Below, piece after piece: positions 6,813 through 14,023 of a DNA stretch of 20,799 bases. The stretch lies in the NCBI GenBank assembly GCA_905215445.1, contig CAJMPZ010000040.1, positions 1-20,799 on the forward strand. The letters run 5' to 3'. A program made the position numbers and the translations under genes. The notes beneath the pieces are model-generated. The model was not told the origin of the DNA. It searched no databases and saw only the letters and a list, made by a program, of their open reading frames with translations. Each line of letters opens with the position of its first letter. The first letter of the stretch is position 1. This DNA comes from an uncultured bacterium (GTDB lineage Bacteria; Actinomycetota; Coriobacteriia; Coriobacteriales; Coriobacteriaceae).

Positions 6813-6845
6813 AAAGGCCGAAGCACCATCGGAGCTTCGGCCTTT
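6813..6845 (-). terminator. Intrinsic terminator of the nucleoid protein gene (possibly bidirectional)
   Basis: A 12-bp perfect stem (AAAGGCCGAAGC at 6813-6824 with 6834-6845) with a 9-base loop. On the minus strand it is followed by TTTTTG, a good terminator for the gene ending at 6872. On the plus strand it ends in TTTGTTTTT, so it could also stop read-through from dapH. Confidence 0.85.
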
Positions 6846-6871
6846 GTTTTTCTGCAGCGTCCAAGAGCAGT

Positions 6872-7876
6872 TTATCGATTCTCGATGCTGCCAATATTTT
6901 TGAGCTCGATGGAGATGAGGCCGTTGGGCTCGTTGACAAACTCGATGTACTCGGAGTTTGAGCCCATCTCGGCCGGGAAGCTGATTTCGATACCCGTATC
7001 GGTACGGATCTTGTGATTGCGCACCGCCGCGCGTTCGACCTGCTTGCGCTCCACGGGCACACGCTCAGGCACCTTCTCCTCGGTCAGTGCCGCGCGTACG
7101 CTCTCCTTGATGACCGGCTCGTCCTCAAAGACCTCGTCCACGATATCCCAGGGCGGCAGCTCCTCGTCGTCTTCGACCTTCTCGGCGACGGCGGCCTTAA
7201 CCTTGGCGAGCGCGACGGCCGTGTTGGCACCGTGCTCCTCGGCGACTTCCTCAACCACACGCGTCACGGTGTCGATGACCTCCTTGCCCGATACGCCCGT
7301 GTCGCACTGCAGCAGGCCATCGGGAATGAGCATGCGGTCTTCGCCGGCAATCTTGCGCTTCTTGTCCACGTAGCCGATCTCCATGGTGCTCGCGCGCACG
7401 ATGGCATAGCTCGGCACCTTTTGCGAGGGGTTCGGCAGAATGGCGTAGTGGCGCGCAATGTCGTTGCGCACCTCCCCCTCCTCGCGGCCCACTTCGTGCA
7501 TAAAAGCCTGCTTGGAGCCCAGCAGCATCACGGCAAACCAGCGGGCATCCTCATCGTCGTCAAAGTCGGCCACGAGCACGTCGGTGGACTCAGCCTTCTC
7601 GGCCTTGGTGAGCTCGGAAGAGATGAACTCCGCGATCTGCTGCGACAGATCCACGAACTCGCGCTCGCCAAAGAAATAGCCCTTGAGCTCGCCGCCAAAC
7701 GCAGAGTTCTCGGCAAATGTGGCGCGTTTATTGTCGGCCGAGGTACGTGCGCGGCGCAGATGCGTGGTCACGAAGTTGCGCACGGTGCGGCTCTCGATAT
7801 CGAGCTCGCGCTGGCTCATAACGTTGACGGCAGAGTCAAAGTCCAGGATATGCAGAATCGCGTGATTGATTTTCAT
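6872..7876 (-). CDS. Nucleoid-associated protein, NdpA/YejK family
   Basis: A 334-residue protein that resembles the 37-kDa nucleoid-associated family (NdpA/YejK) in length and layout. It has an N-terminal MKINHAILHILDF, a central region with the pattern LPNPSQKVPSYAIVRASTME (about 150-170), and an acidic linker with runs of Glu/Asp and Val around 215-250. The C-terminal segment contains RTDTGIEISFPAEMG and ends with GLISIELKNIGSIENR, matching the family's terminal beta-rich part. The family binds DNA in the nucleoid; its exact role is not well established. I chose the ATG at 7876 because GGAA lies about 9 bases upstream; another ATG at 7885 would add MPY but has its SD-like bases too close. 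Single gene with its own terminator, convergent with dapH. Confidence 0.8.
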   Translation of the reverse strand: MKINHAILHILDFDSAVNVMSQRELDIESRTVRNFVTTHLRRARTSADNKRATFAENSAFGGELKGYFFGEREFVDLSQQIAEFISSELTKAEKAESTDVLVADFDDDEDARWFAVMLLGSKQAFMHEVGREEGEVRNDIARHYAILPNPSQKVPSYAIVRASTMEIGYVDKKRKIAGEDRMLIPDGLLQCDTGVSGKEVIDTVTRVVEEVAEEHGANTAVALAKVKAAVAEKVEDDEELPPWDIVDEVFEDEPVIKESVRAALTEEKVPERVPVERKQVERAAVRNHKIRTDTGIEISFPAEMGSNSEYIEFVNEPNGLISIELKNIGSIENR

Positions 7877-7950
7877 ATACGGCATTCCGTTCTAGATCGA
7901 TTTCGGCACGAACCAGTATAGCGGTCGAGCCCTCCCCAAGCGCATCGAAG

Positions 7951-7985
7951 ATTGGTACATCGGGGACAGGTTGCTTTGCACCAAT
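7951..7985. repeat. Short hairpin repeat, copy A
   Basis: Contains the 18-base segment CAGGTTGCTTTGCACCAA (7967-7984) shared with copy B at 9193-9210. Including GGGG and one differing base the match is 22 of 23. ATTGGT (7951-7956) and ACCAAT (7980-7985) make it a hairpin. It sits 2 bases beyond the stop codon of the Mbeg1-like gene. It resembles REP-type intergenic palindromes. Confidence 0.65.
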
Positions 7986-7987
7986 GG

Positions 7988-9148
7988 CTAGCGCAGGAGC
8001 TCGGACTGCCAAGCCTCGAGCTGTTCTGCCAAACTCTTGCCGGCAGCGGGCATGTCGATCTGGGGTCGCTTGGGCAGCAGTGCGCATTTAAGGATTGCCA
8101 CGATGGTCTGCGAGACAAAGCGTCGCGTATCCTTGTCAAAGCCTTGCGCAGCCTGGAGCATCACGGGCAGGCTCTCGCGCAGATTCCCAGCGATATCCGC
8201 AAACCGCTCAGCACCCGTAGCCTCAAACACGGAGAACAACGCATCTACAAAACGCTCGCGCTCGCTAGGCGACACTGCAAGCAGCATCTCGCGAATAGAG
8301 CCATCAACGTATCGAGCACCGGCGGACAGGCGCTCACAGTACACGAAGTCGCGACCATCAACCACCCAGCTAAAGGGATTGTGTTGCAGCAGGCTGAACT
8401 CGGTGCTCTCAACGATGGCATAGTCCTCCTGTGTCTCGAACATCATGCCAAAGATCGACGACCGAGGTAGCGTCTTGTCGATTCGACCGGAAAGATCGGC
8501 AAAAGCCTTGCCGTTCAGAAACTCCTCGACGAAGCCCGGACCATCATGGGAATACGCCCGCTCGATTCGCCCGCGGGCGGCATCGGAGCACATCGCCGCA
8601 CCGTACACCGCAAGGTTTCCACCCTTGGAATGACCTCCGCACAAAAGCGGCCCACCAATCGCATCCGCCGCCTCGTCCACATAACGCGCCGCGGATTCCT
8701 GGGCCGGCACAGGACACCGGAACGCCATGTTAAAGTCCTCTTTCCAGCCCACAATCGTGCTGTCGGTCCCCCGGAAGGAAAGATAACTAAACCCCGCCGG
8801 AAATCGGAACGTCATAGCCGCAAATTGTTCCGTCGTCTCGGCATCACTCACGGTACGATAGCCGCAAACACGAACGCCACGGTAGCGAGGGCTTGCTGCC
8901 ACGGCCTCCAACAAGGCCCTGCTCCCCTCCGGATCCCACAGGTCGCCAATCATGCTCCGGTAGCACTCGGCACGCAGCAGCTCGCGTACGTCTAGGCCCT
9001 GCCAGTTCGTCAGCTCCGCCATATCACCCGGCAAACGCAAATAGGACAACCACGCAAAGACCAGGCTATCCACCGCGCAGAACGGCCGTTCCTCAAACGG
9101 ATCAAACGCCGTCTGGGCATAGGTCAAAAAATTAGGCGAATCCGACAT
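7988..9148 (-). CDS. Mbeg1-like / DUF2974 family alpha/beta-hydrolase-type protein
   Basis: A 386-residue protein resembling the DUF2974 (Mbeg1-like) lipase-type family. The features are YLSFRGTDSTIVGWKEDFNM (122-141), the nucleophile elbow GGHSKGGNLAVY (171-182, candidate catalytic Ser174) and SHDGPGF further on. These fit an alpha/beta-hydrolase acting on an ester or lipid substrate that cannot be named. The N-terminal part has the family's 'DSLVFAWLSYLRLP' pattern. No signal peptide, so cytoplasmic. The frame is open to 9352, but the upstream part is Ser/Pro-rich and antisense to ldh. I chose the ATG at 9148 because GGGAGA lies just before it. The gene is bracketed by two copies of a 23-base repeat, which may mean it moved as a unit. 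Confidence 0.8.
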   Translation of the reverse strand: MSDSPNFLTYAQTAFDPFEERPFCAVDSLVFAWLSYLRLPGDMAELTNWQGLDVRELLRAECYRSMIGDLWDPEGSRALLEAVAASPRYRGVRVCGYRTVSDAETTEQFAAMTFRFPAGFSYLSFRGTDSTIVGWKEDFNMAFRCPVPAQESAARYVDEAADAIGGPLLCGGHSKGGNLAVYGAAMCSDAARGRIERAYSHDGPGFVEEFLNGKAFADLSGRIDKTLPRSSIFGMMFETQEDYAIVESTEFSLLQHNPFSWVVDGRDFVYCERLSAGARYVDGSIREMLLAVSPSERERFVDALFSVFEATGAERFADIAGNLRESLPVMLQAAQGFDKDTRRFVSQTIVAILKCALLPKRPQIDMPAAGKSLAEQLEAWQSELLR

Positions 9149-9178
9149 GGCTCTCCCATCAACAATGGCGCATTGGGA

Positions 9179-9210
9179 TGGTGCGTTGGGGTCAGGTTGC
9201 TTTGCACCAA
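9179..9210. repeat. Short hairpin repeat, copy B
   Basis: Direct-orientation match to copy A (9188-9210 against 7962-7984, 22 of 23 bases). TGGTGC (9179-9184) pairs with GCACCA (9204-9209). It lies about 30 bases upstream of the Mbeg1-like start codon and runs into the ldh terminator. Confidence 0.65.
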
Positions 9211-9244
9211 AAAGGCGCCCGGGCCGTGTGGACCCGGACGCCTT
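9209..9244 (-). terminator. Intrinsic terminator of ldh
   Basis: Stem of 11 pairs with one mismatch (9212-9223 with 9233-9244), 9-base loop, followed on the minus strand by TTTTT. It lies 31 bases past the ldh stop codon. Confidence 0.85.
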
Positions 9245-9275
9245 CATTGTAGCTTTTCGCTCTGGCGAGCTCGAT

Positions 9276-10226
9276 TTAGCAGGAGAAGTCGACGCTGTCG
9301 ATGATGTCCTTGAGGGCCTTGGCGGAGGCGGTAAGCTCATGCTGCTCGTCATCGTTCAGCGGCACGGGAACGCGGCAGACAACGCCGTCACGGCCAACGA
9401 CGGTCGGCATGGAGATGGCAAGGTCGGACAGGCCATACTCGCCCACCATGAGCGAGGAGACGGGCAGAACGGTCTGCTCATCGCGCATGACAGCGGTGCA
9501 GATGCGCTTGACGGCCATGGCGACACCGTAGTAGGTGGCGTGCTTCTTCTCAATGATGGTGTAAGCGGAGTTCTTGACGTCCTCGGCGATGCGCTTCTCG
9601 GCAGCCTCATGCTCCAGATGGCCGTGAAGCTCGCAGAAGGTGTTCAGCGGCACGCCGGCAACCTGAGCGCTGGACCAAGCGACAAACTCGGAGTCGCCGT
9701 GCTCACCCATGACATAGGCCTGGACATCGCGCGGGTCAACCTCGACGTGGGCACCAAGCATCTGCTGCAGACGGCCGGTGTCGAGTACAGTGCCCGAACC
9801 GATGACGTGACCCTCGGGCAGGCCGGACATCTTGATGGCGGCGTAGGTCAGAACGTCGACCGGGTTGGAGACGATGAGCAGAATGCCGTCGAAGCCAGAC
9901 TTCTTAATCTCGGGAATAATGGACTTAAAGATGCTGACGTTCTTGTTGACCAGGTCCAGGCGGGTCTCACCGGGCTTCTGGGCAGCGCCAGCGGTGACGA
10001 CGATCATGGCAGCGTCGGCGACATCGGAATAATCGCCGGCGTAGATCTTCATCGGCTCGGCAAACGTCATGCCGTGCGCGATATCCAGGGCCTCACCCTC
10101 GGCGCGGTTCTTGTCCACGTCGATGAGGACCATCTCGGAGAACAGACCACTCTGCATCAACGCAAACGCCGAAGACGAGCCGACGAAACCGCAGCCGACA
10201 ATAGCGACCTTCTTCTCATTAACCAT
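9276..10226 (-). CDS. ldh: L-lactate dehydrogenase
   Basis: A 316-residue NAD-dependent dehydrogenase reducing pyruvate to L-lactate, the redox-balancing step of fermentation. Rossmann motif GCGFVG (11-16) with Asp36 for NAD binding; AAQKPGETR (81-89) carrying Gln83, which selects lactate over malate, and Arg89; SNPVD (120-124, Asn121); VLDTGR (147-152, Asp149 and Arg152); GEHGDSE (174-180) with catalytic His176. All active-site residues are present and the length is standard. GGGAG six bases upstream fixes the ATG. It follows the aminotransferase gene on the same strand after a 202-base gap with no clear promoter, and ends at a strong terminator. Confidence 0.96.
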   Translation of the reverse strand: MVNEKKVAIVGCGFVGSSSAFALMQSGLFSEMVLIDVDKNRAEGEALDIAHGMTFAEPMKIYAGDYSDVADAAMIVVTAGAAQKPGETRLDLVNKNVSIFKSIIPEIKKSGFDGILLIVSNPVDVLTYAAIKMSGLPEGHVIGSGTVLDTGRLQQMLGAHVEVDPRDVQAYVMGEHGDSEFVAWSSAQVAGVPLNTFCELHGHLEHEAAEKRIAEDVKNSAYTIIEKKHATYYGVAMAVKRICTAVMRDEQTVLPVSSLMVGEYGLSDLAISMPTVVGRDGVVCRVPVPLNDDEQHELTASAKALKDIIDSVDFSC

Positions 10227-10385
10227 TAGAAACTCCCATCTCGCTCCACAAACAAACCGCCCGGGAACGACCCCGAGCGGCTTGTCGTAATCCCAATATA
10301 TCCAATCGGGACTTTGATTATGCTCCTATTCGCAGCCAAATATCGACCGTTTACCGAAATTATTTGCAGGATTCGTAAAATAACT

Positions 10386-10405
10386 GCACGAAATCGGTTT
10401 CGAGC
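10386..10405 (-). terminator. Weak candidate terminator after the aminotransferase gene
   Basis: CGAAA (10389-10393) and TTTCG (10398-10402) form a short stem extended by GC/GC across a mismatch. On the minus strand it is followed by GTTATTTT. The stem is short, so read-through into ldh is possible. Apart from this and an imperfect GC-rich hairpin near 10258-10281, I see nothing in 10227-10428. Confidence 0.35.
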
Positions 10406-10428
10406 TATTGACGCACCGAAATAGGTTT

Positions 10429-11592
10429 CTAATACAGGCCCGCCTCGCGAATGGCCTCGACAGCCAAAGCGATCTGATCGGGCGGCAGCACCAGCGCCAT
10501 GCGCACGTGCCCCTCACCCGAAGGGCCAAAGCTCGCGCCCGGCGTCACCACAACGCCGGCCTTCTCCATGAGCTCCTCGCAAAACGCCATGGAATCGGTG
10601 CGACCACCGGGAAGCTTGGCCCACACAAACATGGAGCCATGCGCGTTGGGACGCTCCCAGCCCAAGCCCTCAAGACCGTCGCACAGGGCATCGCGGCGCA
10701 CCTGGTACTTCAGACGCTGCGCCTCGACCTCATCGCGCGGACCGTTGAGGCACGCGATGGCAGCCTTCTGGATCGGGAAGAACATACCGAAGTCGATCTG
10801 GCCGCGCAGCTTGGCAAAAGCCGAGACCACATCCTCGCGACCGACCAAAAAGCCGATGCGCGCGCCGGTGACGTTAAACGACTTAGAGAGCGAAAAGAAC
10901 TCAACGCCCACCTCGAGCGCGCCGGGATACTGCAAAAAGCTTCCGCCCGGCTCGCCGTCGAACACGATGTCGGAGTACGCGTTGTCATGGACGATGAGCA
11001 GGTCGTGCTCGCGAGCAAAGGCGATAATCTCCTCGTAGACCTCGGGCGTGCCCACCGAGCCGACCGGGTTCGCGGGCAGCGACACGATCATATACTTGGC
11101 ACGATCGGCAACCTCAGGATCGATACCCGCCACATAGGGCAGGTAATTATGCTCGGCGACCAACGGATAGTACTCGAGCTTGGCATCGGCGATCTTGGCA
11201 CCCGCCTCAAAGACCGGGTAGCACGGATCGGGAACCAGGATGGTGTCACCAGGATCGAGCAGGGCCAGGCCCAAATGGCCCACGCCCTCCTGCGTGCCGT
11301 TGCACGACTGCACCATGGACGGCGTAATGCCCGAAACGCCAAAGCGACGCTCATAGTAATCGCACACGGCTTGCTTGAGCTCGGGCAGGTCGCGCAGGGC
11401 GTACTTCCACATCTCGGGGTCCTGGGCCGCCTGCGTGAGCGCCTCGACCACGTGGTCGTACGGCTTAAAGTCGGGCGTGCCCACGCTCATGTTGTAAATG
11501 GTCTTGCCCTGGGCCTTAAGCGCAAGAAGCTTGTTGTTGAGCGAGGCGAAGACCTCCGCGCCAAAGCGGTCGAGACGCTGCGATGCCTGCAT
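10429..11592 (-). CDS. PLP-dependent class I/II aminotransferase; candidate DAP-pathway transaminase
   Basis: A 387-residue fold-type-I aminotransferase. It has NMSVGTPDFKP (34-44), the cofactor loop NGTQEGVGHL (98-107), LPANPVGSVG (172-181, Asn175), HDNAYSD (202-208, Asp203 and Tyr206), the PLP lysine in SLSKSFNVTGARIGF (Lys237, Arg245) and a C-terminal GHVRMAL arginine for the substrate carboxylate. The start at 11592 is supported by AAAGGTGG four bases upstream. A longer in-frame ORF to 11655 runs through a terminator hairpin. The VGTPDF type of sequence is shared by aspartate, alanine and LL-DAP/N-acetyl-DAP aminotransferases. Because DapH is present, the N-acetyl-DAP (PatA-like) role is attractive but is inference. 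The gene lies between nadE and ldh on the same strand. Confidence 0.85.
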   Translation of the reverse strand: MQASQRLDRFGAEVFASLNNKLLALKAQGKTIYNMSVGTPDFKPYDHVVEALTQAAQDPEMWKYALRDLPELKQAVCDYYERRFGVSGITPSMVQSCNGTQEGVGHLGLALLDPGDTILVPDPCYPVFEAGAKIADAKLEYYPLVAEHNYLPYVAGIDPEVADRAKYMIVSLPANPVGSVGTPEVYEEIIAFAREHDLLIVHDNAYSDIVFDGEPGGSFLQYPGALEVGVEFFSLSKSFNVTGARIGFLVGREDVVSAFAKLRGQIDFGMFFPIQKAAIACLNGPRDEVEAQRLKYQVRRDALCDGLEGLGWERPNAHGSMFVWAKLPGGRTDSMAFCEELMEKAGVVVTPGASFGPSGEGHVRMALVLPPDQIALAVEAIREAGLY

Positions 11593-11610
11593 GGTGCCAC
11601 CTTTCGATAT

Positions 11611-11642
11611 AAAAAACGCGGCGCTCCGACAAGAGCGCCGCG
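11611..11642 (-). terminator. Strong intrinsic terminator immediately before the aminotransferase gene
   Basis: A 10-bp perfect GC stem (CGCGGCGCTC at 11617-11626 with 11633-11642), 6-base loop and TTTTTT on the minus strand. It terminates nadE transcription, 68 bases past that stop codon. Its T-run ends only 18 bases before the aminotransferase ATG, with the SD in between. Confidence 0.9.
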
Positions 11643-11653
11643 CGATACGGGCC

Positions 11654-11682
11654 ATCAGATTGCAAAAGTGTAACGCTTACAA
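11654..11682 (-). promoter_or_regulatory. Candidate aminotransferase promoter with a small palindrome
   Basis: On the minus strand, TTGTAA (11682-11677) and TCTGAT (11659-11654) are 17 bases apart, placing the RNA start near 11647, at the foot of the terminator hairpin. The palindrome TGTAA-CGC-TTACA (11669-11681) overlaps the -35 and could be an operator. Both hexamers match consensus in only four of six positions. Confidence 0.35.
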
Positions 11683-11710
11683 CCCCCGTACTGGTTCAAT
11701 TTAGCCAACC

Positions 11711-13711
11711 TTAGTCAATCGGATTGAGCGCATCGATCTGCGCAAGCCACAGACGCGAGCTGGCGTCACTCGGCATACGCCAATCGCCACGCGGGCTGAG
11801 CGTCACCGAGCCCACCTTGGGACCGTCGGGCAGGCAGCTTCGCTTAAACTGCTGGGCAAAGAAGCGGCGGTAGAACGTACGCAGCCACGTGTGGACGGTC
11901 TTGGCGTCGTAGACGCCCTCGAAGCTCTTGAGCGCCATGCGGTAGATCTTGCCCGGCTCAAAGCCAAAACGTAGCAGGTAGTAGAGGAAGTAGTCGTGCA
12001 GCTCGTACGGGCCCACCAAATCCTCAGTCTTCTGCGCAATCTCGCCGTCGCCCGTGGGCGGCAGAAGCTCGGGAGATACCGGCGTATCGAGGATATCGAG
12101 CAAGACCTCGGCAATACGCCCGCCAAAGACATCAGCCGCATAGCGCACCAGATGGCGCACAAGCGTCTTGGGCACGCTCGCGTTGACGGCGTACATGCTC
12201 ATGTGGTCGCCGTTATAGGTAGCCCAGCCGAGCGCCAGCTCCGACAGATCGCCCGTACCGATGACAAAACCGCCGGCCTGGTTGGCTAGGTCCATCAGAA
12301 TCTGCGTACGCTCGCGCGCCTGGCTGTTCTCGTAGGTCACGTCCTGTACGGCCGGATCGTGCTCGATATCCTTAAAGTGCTGCTCCACGGCCGCATGAAT
12401 CGAAACCTCGCGGAAACTCACACCTAGGTCGCGAGCAAGCGACTCGGCATTGGACTTGGTGCGGTGCGTCGTGCCAAAGCCGGGCATGGACACGGCCGTG
12501 ATACCGGTGCGCAGCAGCCCCAGTGCATCGAAGGCGCGCACGGTCACAAGCAGTGCCAGCGTGGAGTCCAGGCCGCCCGAAAGACCGATGACAGCCGCCT
12601 TGGTACCCGTATGGGCAAGGCGGGTCTTGAGGCCGGCGGTCTGCAGGTCGAGGATGGTCTCGCAGCGCTCGGCCAGATCACCGTGGTCGGCCGGCACAAA
12701 AGGCGCGCGAGGGAAAACGCGGTCGATATCAAGCGCATCGCGAAGAACAGGATCCTTCGCAAGCACGCCCTCAAACGAAAACTCAACGGTCGTGGCCTCC
12801 GGCGCATCGTCCGCGCGCGTCCACGTCGTCGAGCGACGGCGCTCGGCAACCAGGCGGTCAAGATCAACGTCGGCGATGGCCATATCGCAGGTAAGCGGTT
12901 TGGTCGCGGCGAGCTTGGATCCGTTTTCGTAGACGAGGTTCTCGCCCGCAAAGACCATATCGGTCGTGGACTCGCCCTCGCTCGCGTCCGCGTAGGCATA
13001 GGCGCAGTACAGGCGCGCGCTCTGGTTGGAGATAAGGCTGCGGCGGTAATCTGCCTTACCGATAATCTCGTCCGAGGCCGACGGGTTGAGAATCACCGTC
13101 GCACCGGCAAGCGCCATCTCGGTCGAAGGGGGTGCCGGCACCCACAGGTCCTCGCACACCTCGACACCCAGCACCATATCCTCGGCGCCTTCATCACAGC
13201 AGCGGTAGACAAGCCCCGAACCCAGCGGAACCGGACCCTGACCGGCAAACTCGACCCACACAGGATCTGCGGGCGCCGGAGCAAACCAGCGGCACTCGTA
13301 GAACTCGCCATAGTTGGGCAGATACTTCTTGGCCGTGAGGCCCAAAAGCTCGCCCGCGCAGCACACGGCGGCGCAGTTGTAGATATTCTCGGCAACCGCA
13401 ACGGGAAGACCGATGGTAAAGACAATCGACAGCTCACGAGTCTCGTCGAGGATATGCACCAGAGCAGCCTCACAGGCATGCAGCAGCGTGCGGTTATGGA
13501 ACAGATCAGCCGCGGTATAGCCGGTCAGGTTAAGCTCGGGCAACACCAACGCGCGAACGCCACGCCCGGCAGCATCGCGAACAGCCGCCAGCGCAACCTC
13601 GACATTGCCCTCGACATCGGCGACGCGAATCTGCGGCGATGCCGCCGCAACCCGCAGAAAGCCGTCGTTCTTATTAGCCGAAACGCAGCATTGCCTTGTT
13701 GATCTGGACAC
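11711..13711 (-). CDS. nadE: Glutamine-dependent NAD+ synthetase
   Basis: A 666-residue two-domain enzyme making NAD+ from deamido-NAD+, ATP and glutamine. Residues about 20-300 are a nitrilase-like glutaminase domain with the Glu-Lys-Cys triad visible: Glu59 in LPELNLTGY, Lys129 in AKKYLPNYGEFYE and Cys186 in GVEVCEDLW. Residues about 345-660 are the synthetase: IGLSGGLDSTLAL (375-387, PP-loop for ATP), TGDLSELALGWATY and NASVPKTLVR. The length is like the Mycobacterium tuberculosis type and about twice that of ammonia-only enzymes. Translation appears to start at a GTG (13711) with AGAAGGGG six bases upstream. It is transcribed alone, with a strong terminator downstream and the AT-rich island's terminator upstream. 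Confidence 0.96.
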   Translation of the reverse strand: MSRSTRQCCVSANKNDGFLRVAAASPQIRVADVEGNVEVALAAVRDAAGRGVRALVLPELNLTGYTAADLFHNRTLLHACEAALVHILDETRELSIVFTIGLPVAVAENIYNCAAVCCAGELLGLTAKKYLPNYGEFYECRWFAPAPADPVWVEFAGQGPVPLGSGLVYRCCDEGAEDMVLGVEVCEDLWVPAPPSTEMALAGATVILNPSASDEIIGKADYRRSLISNQSARLYCAYAYADASEGESTTDMVFAGENLVYENGSKLAATKPLTCDMAIADVDLDRLVAERRRSTTWTRADDAPEATTVEFSFEGVLAKDPVLRDALDIDRVFPRAPFVPADHGDLAERCETILDLQTAGLKTRLAHTGTKAAVIGLSGGLDSTLALLVTVRAFDALGLLRTGITAVSMPGFGTTHRTKSNAESLARDLGVSFREVSIHAAVEQHFKDIEHDPAVQDVTYENSQARERTQILMDLANQAGGFVIGTGDLSELALGWATYNGDHMSMYAVNASVPKTLVRHLVRYAADVFGGRIAEVLLDILDTPVSPELLPPTGDGEIAQKTEDLVGPYELHDYFLYYLLRFGFEPGKIYRMALKSFEGVYDAKTVHTWLRTFYRRFFAQQFKRSCLPDGPKVGSVTLSPRGDWRMPSDASSRLWLAQIDALNPID

Positions 13712-13825
13712 TGGAGGCCCCTTCTACCCTGAGATTCAGTCTAACGGACGTTCACATATCTCTAACTAGCCAAAGCAACCTCCCAGTTTACTGAGACGCT
13801 AACCTGTGCTAAGAGCATGTATTCC

Positions 13826-13875
13826 AAAAAAATCTTTAATTAAAAAAGGAGAAATCGATAATCGACTTCTCCTTT
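13826..13875 (-). terminator. Intrinsic terminator ending the AT-rich operon
   Basis: AAAGGAGAA (13845-13853) pairs with TTCTCCTTT (13867-13875), with an inner TCGA/TCGA stem across one mismatch. On the minus strand it is followed by TTTTTT and, a few bases on, another run of seven T. It lies 25 bases past the small-peptide stop codon. The remaining 13712-13825 holds only the nadE upstream region. Confidence 0.88.
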
Positions 13876-13899
13876 AAGCGAGGCAAGAAAATTCCGAAA

Positions 13900-14010
13900 C
13901 TAATGGCAGAATTTATCCATGTAGTCCTCAAAGTCGAACACTTCTACCACGACGCACTCTTCCTGAGACTCTTTCAGTTGCTCCAAGAGATCTTTGTTAA
14001 TAACGTCCAT
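13900..14010 (-). CDS. 36-residue acidic peptide, candidate RiPP precursor
   Basis: A short ORF begins at an ATG (14010) with a near-perfect SD (AGAGGAGG) seven bases upstream and ends at TAG (13900-13902). The peptide starts MDVINKDLLEQLKESQEE, a polar helical-looking leader. It continues CVVVEVFDFEDYMDKFCH, a hydrophobic/acidic C-terminal half with Cys19, Cys35, three Phe and one Tyr. It lies 13 bases after the radical SAM stop codon and before the operon terminator. The SD, spacing and shared composition make a real gene likely. In RiPP systems a small gene next to a radical SAM enzyme usually encodes the substrate; that role, and the leader/core boundary, are inference. I do not recognise a known precursor family. 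Confidence 0.75.
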   Translation of the reverse strand: MDVINKDLLEQLKESQEECVVVEVFDFEDYMDKFCH

Positions 14011-14023
14011 GCAGAAACCTCCT

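Noticed and set aside
7951..9210. The two hairpin repeats as a CRISPR array or insertion-sequence ends
   Set aside because: Only two copies, in direct orientation and 1.2 kb apart, with no transposase between them; a REP-like intergenic repeat fits better.
9149..9352. 68-residue N-terminal extension of the Mbeg1-like protein
   Set aside because: Ser/Pro-rich, runs through the ldh terminator and repeat copy B, and the internal ATG has its own SD.
9147..10229. 360-codon plus-strand open frame opposite ldh
   Set aside because: Asp/Gly/Val-rich shadow; ldh on the other strand has all catalytic residues.
10408..11673. 421-codon plus-strand open frame opposite the aminotransferase
   Set aside because: Arg/His-rich shadow with no recognisable domain.
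12464..13702. 412-codon plus-strand open frame opposite nadE
   Set aside because: Shadow of the NAD synthetase gene.
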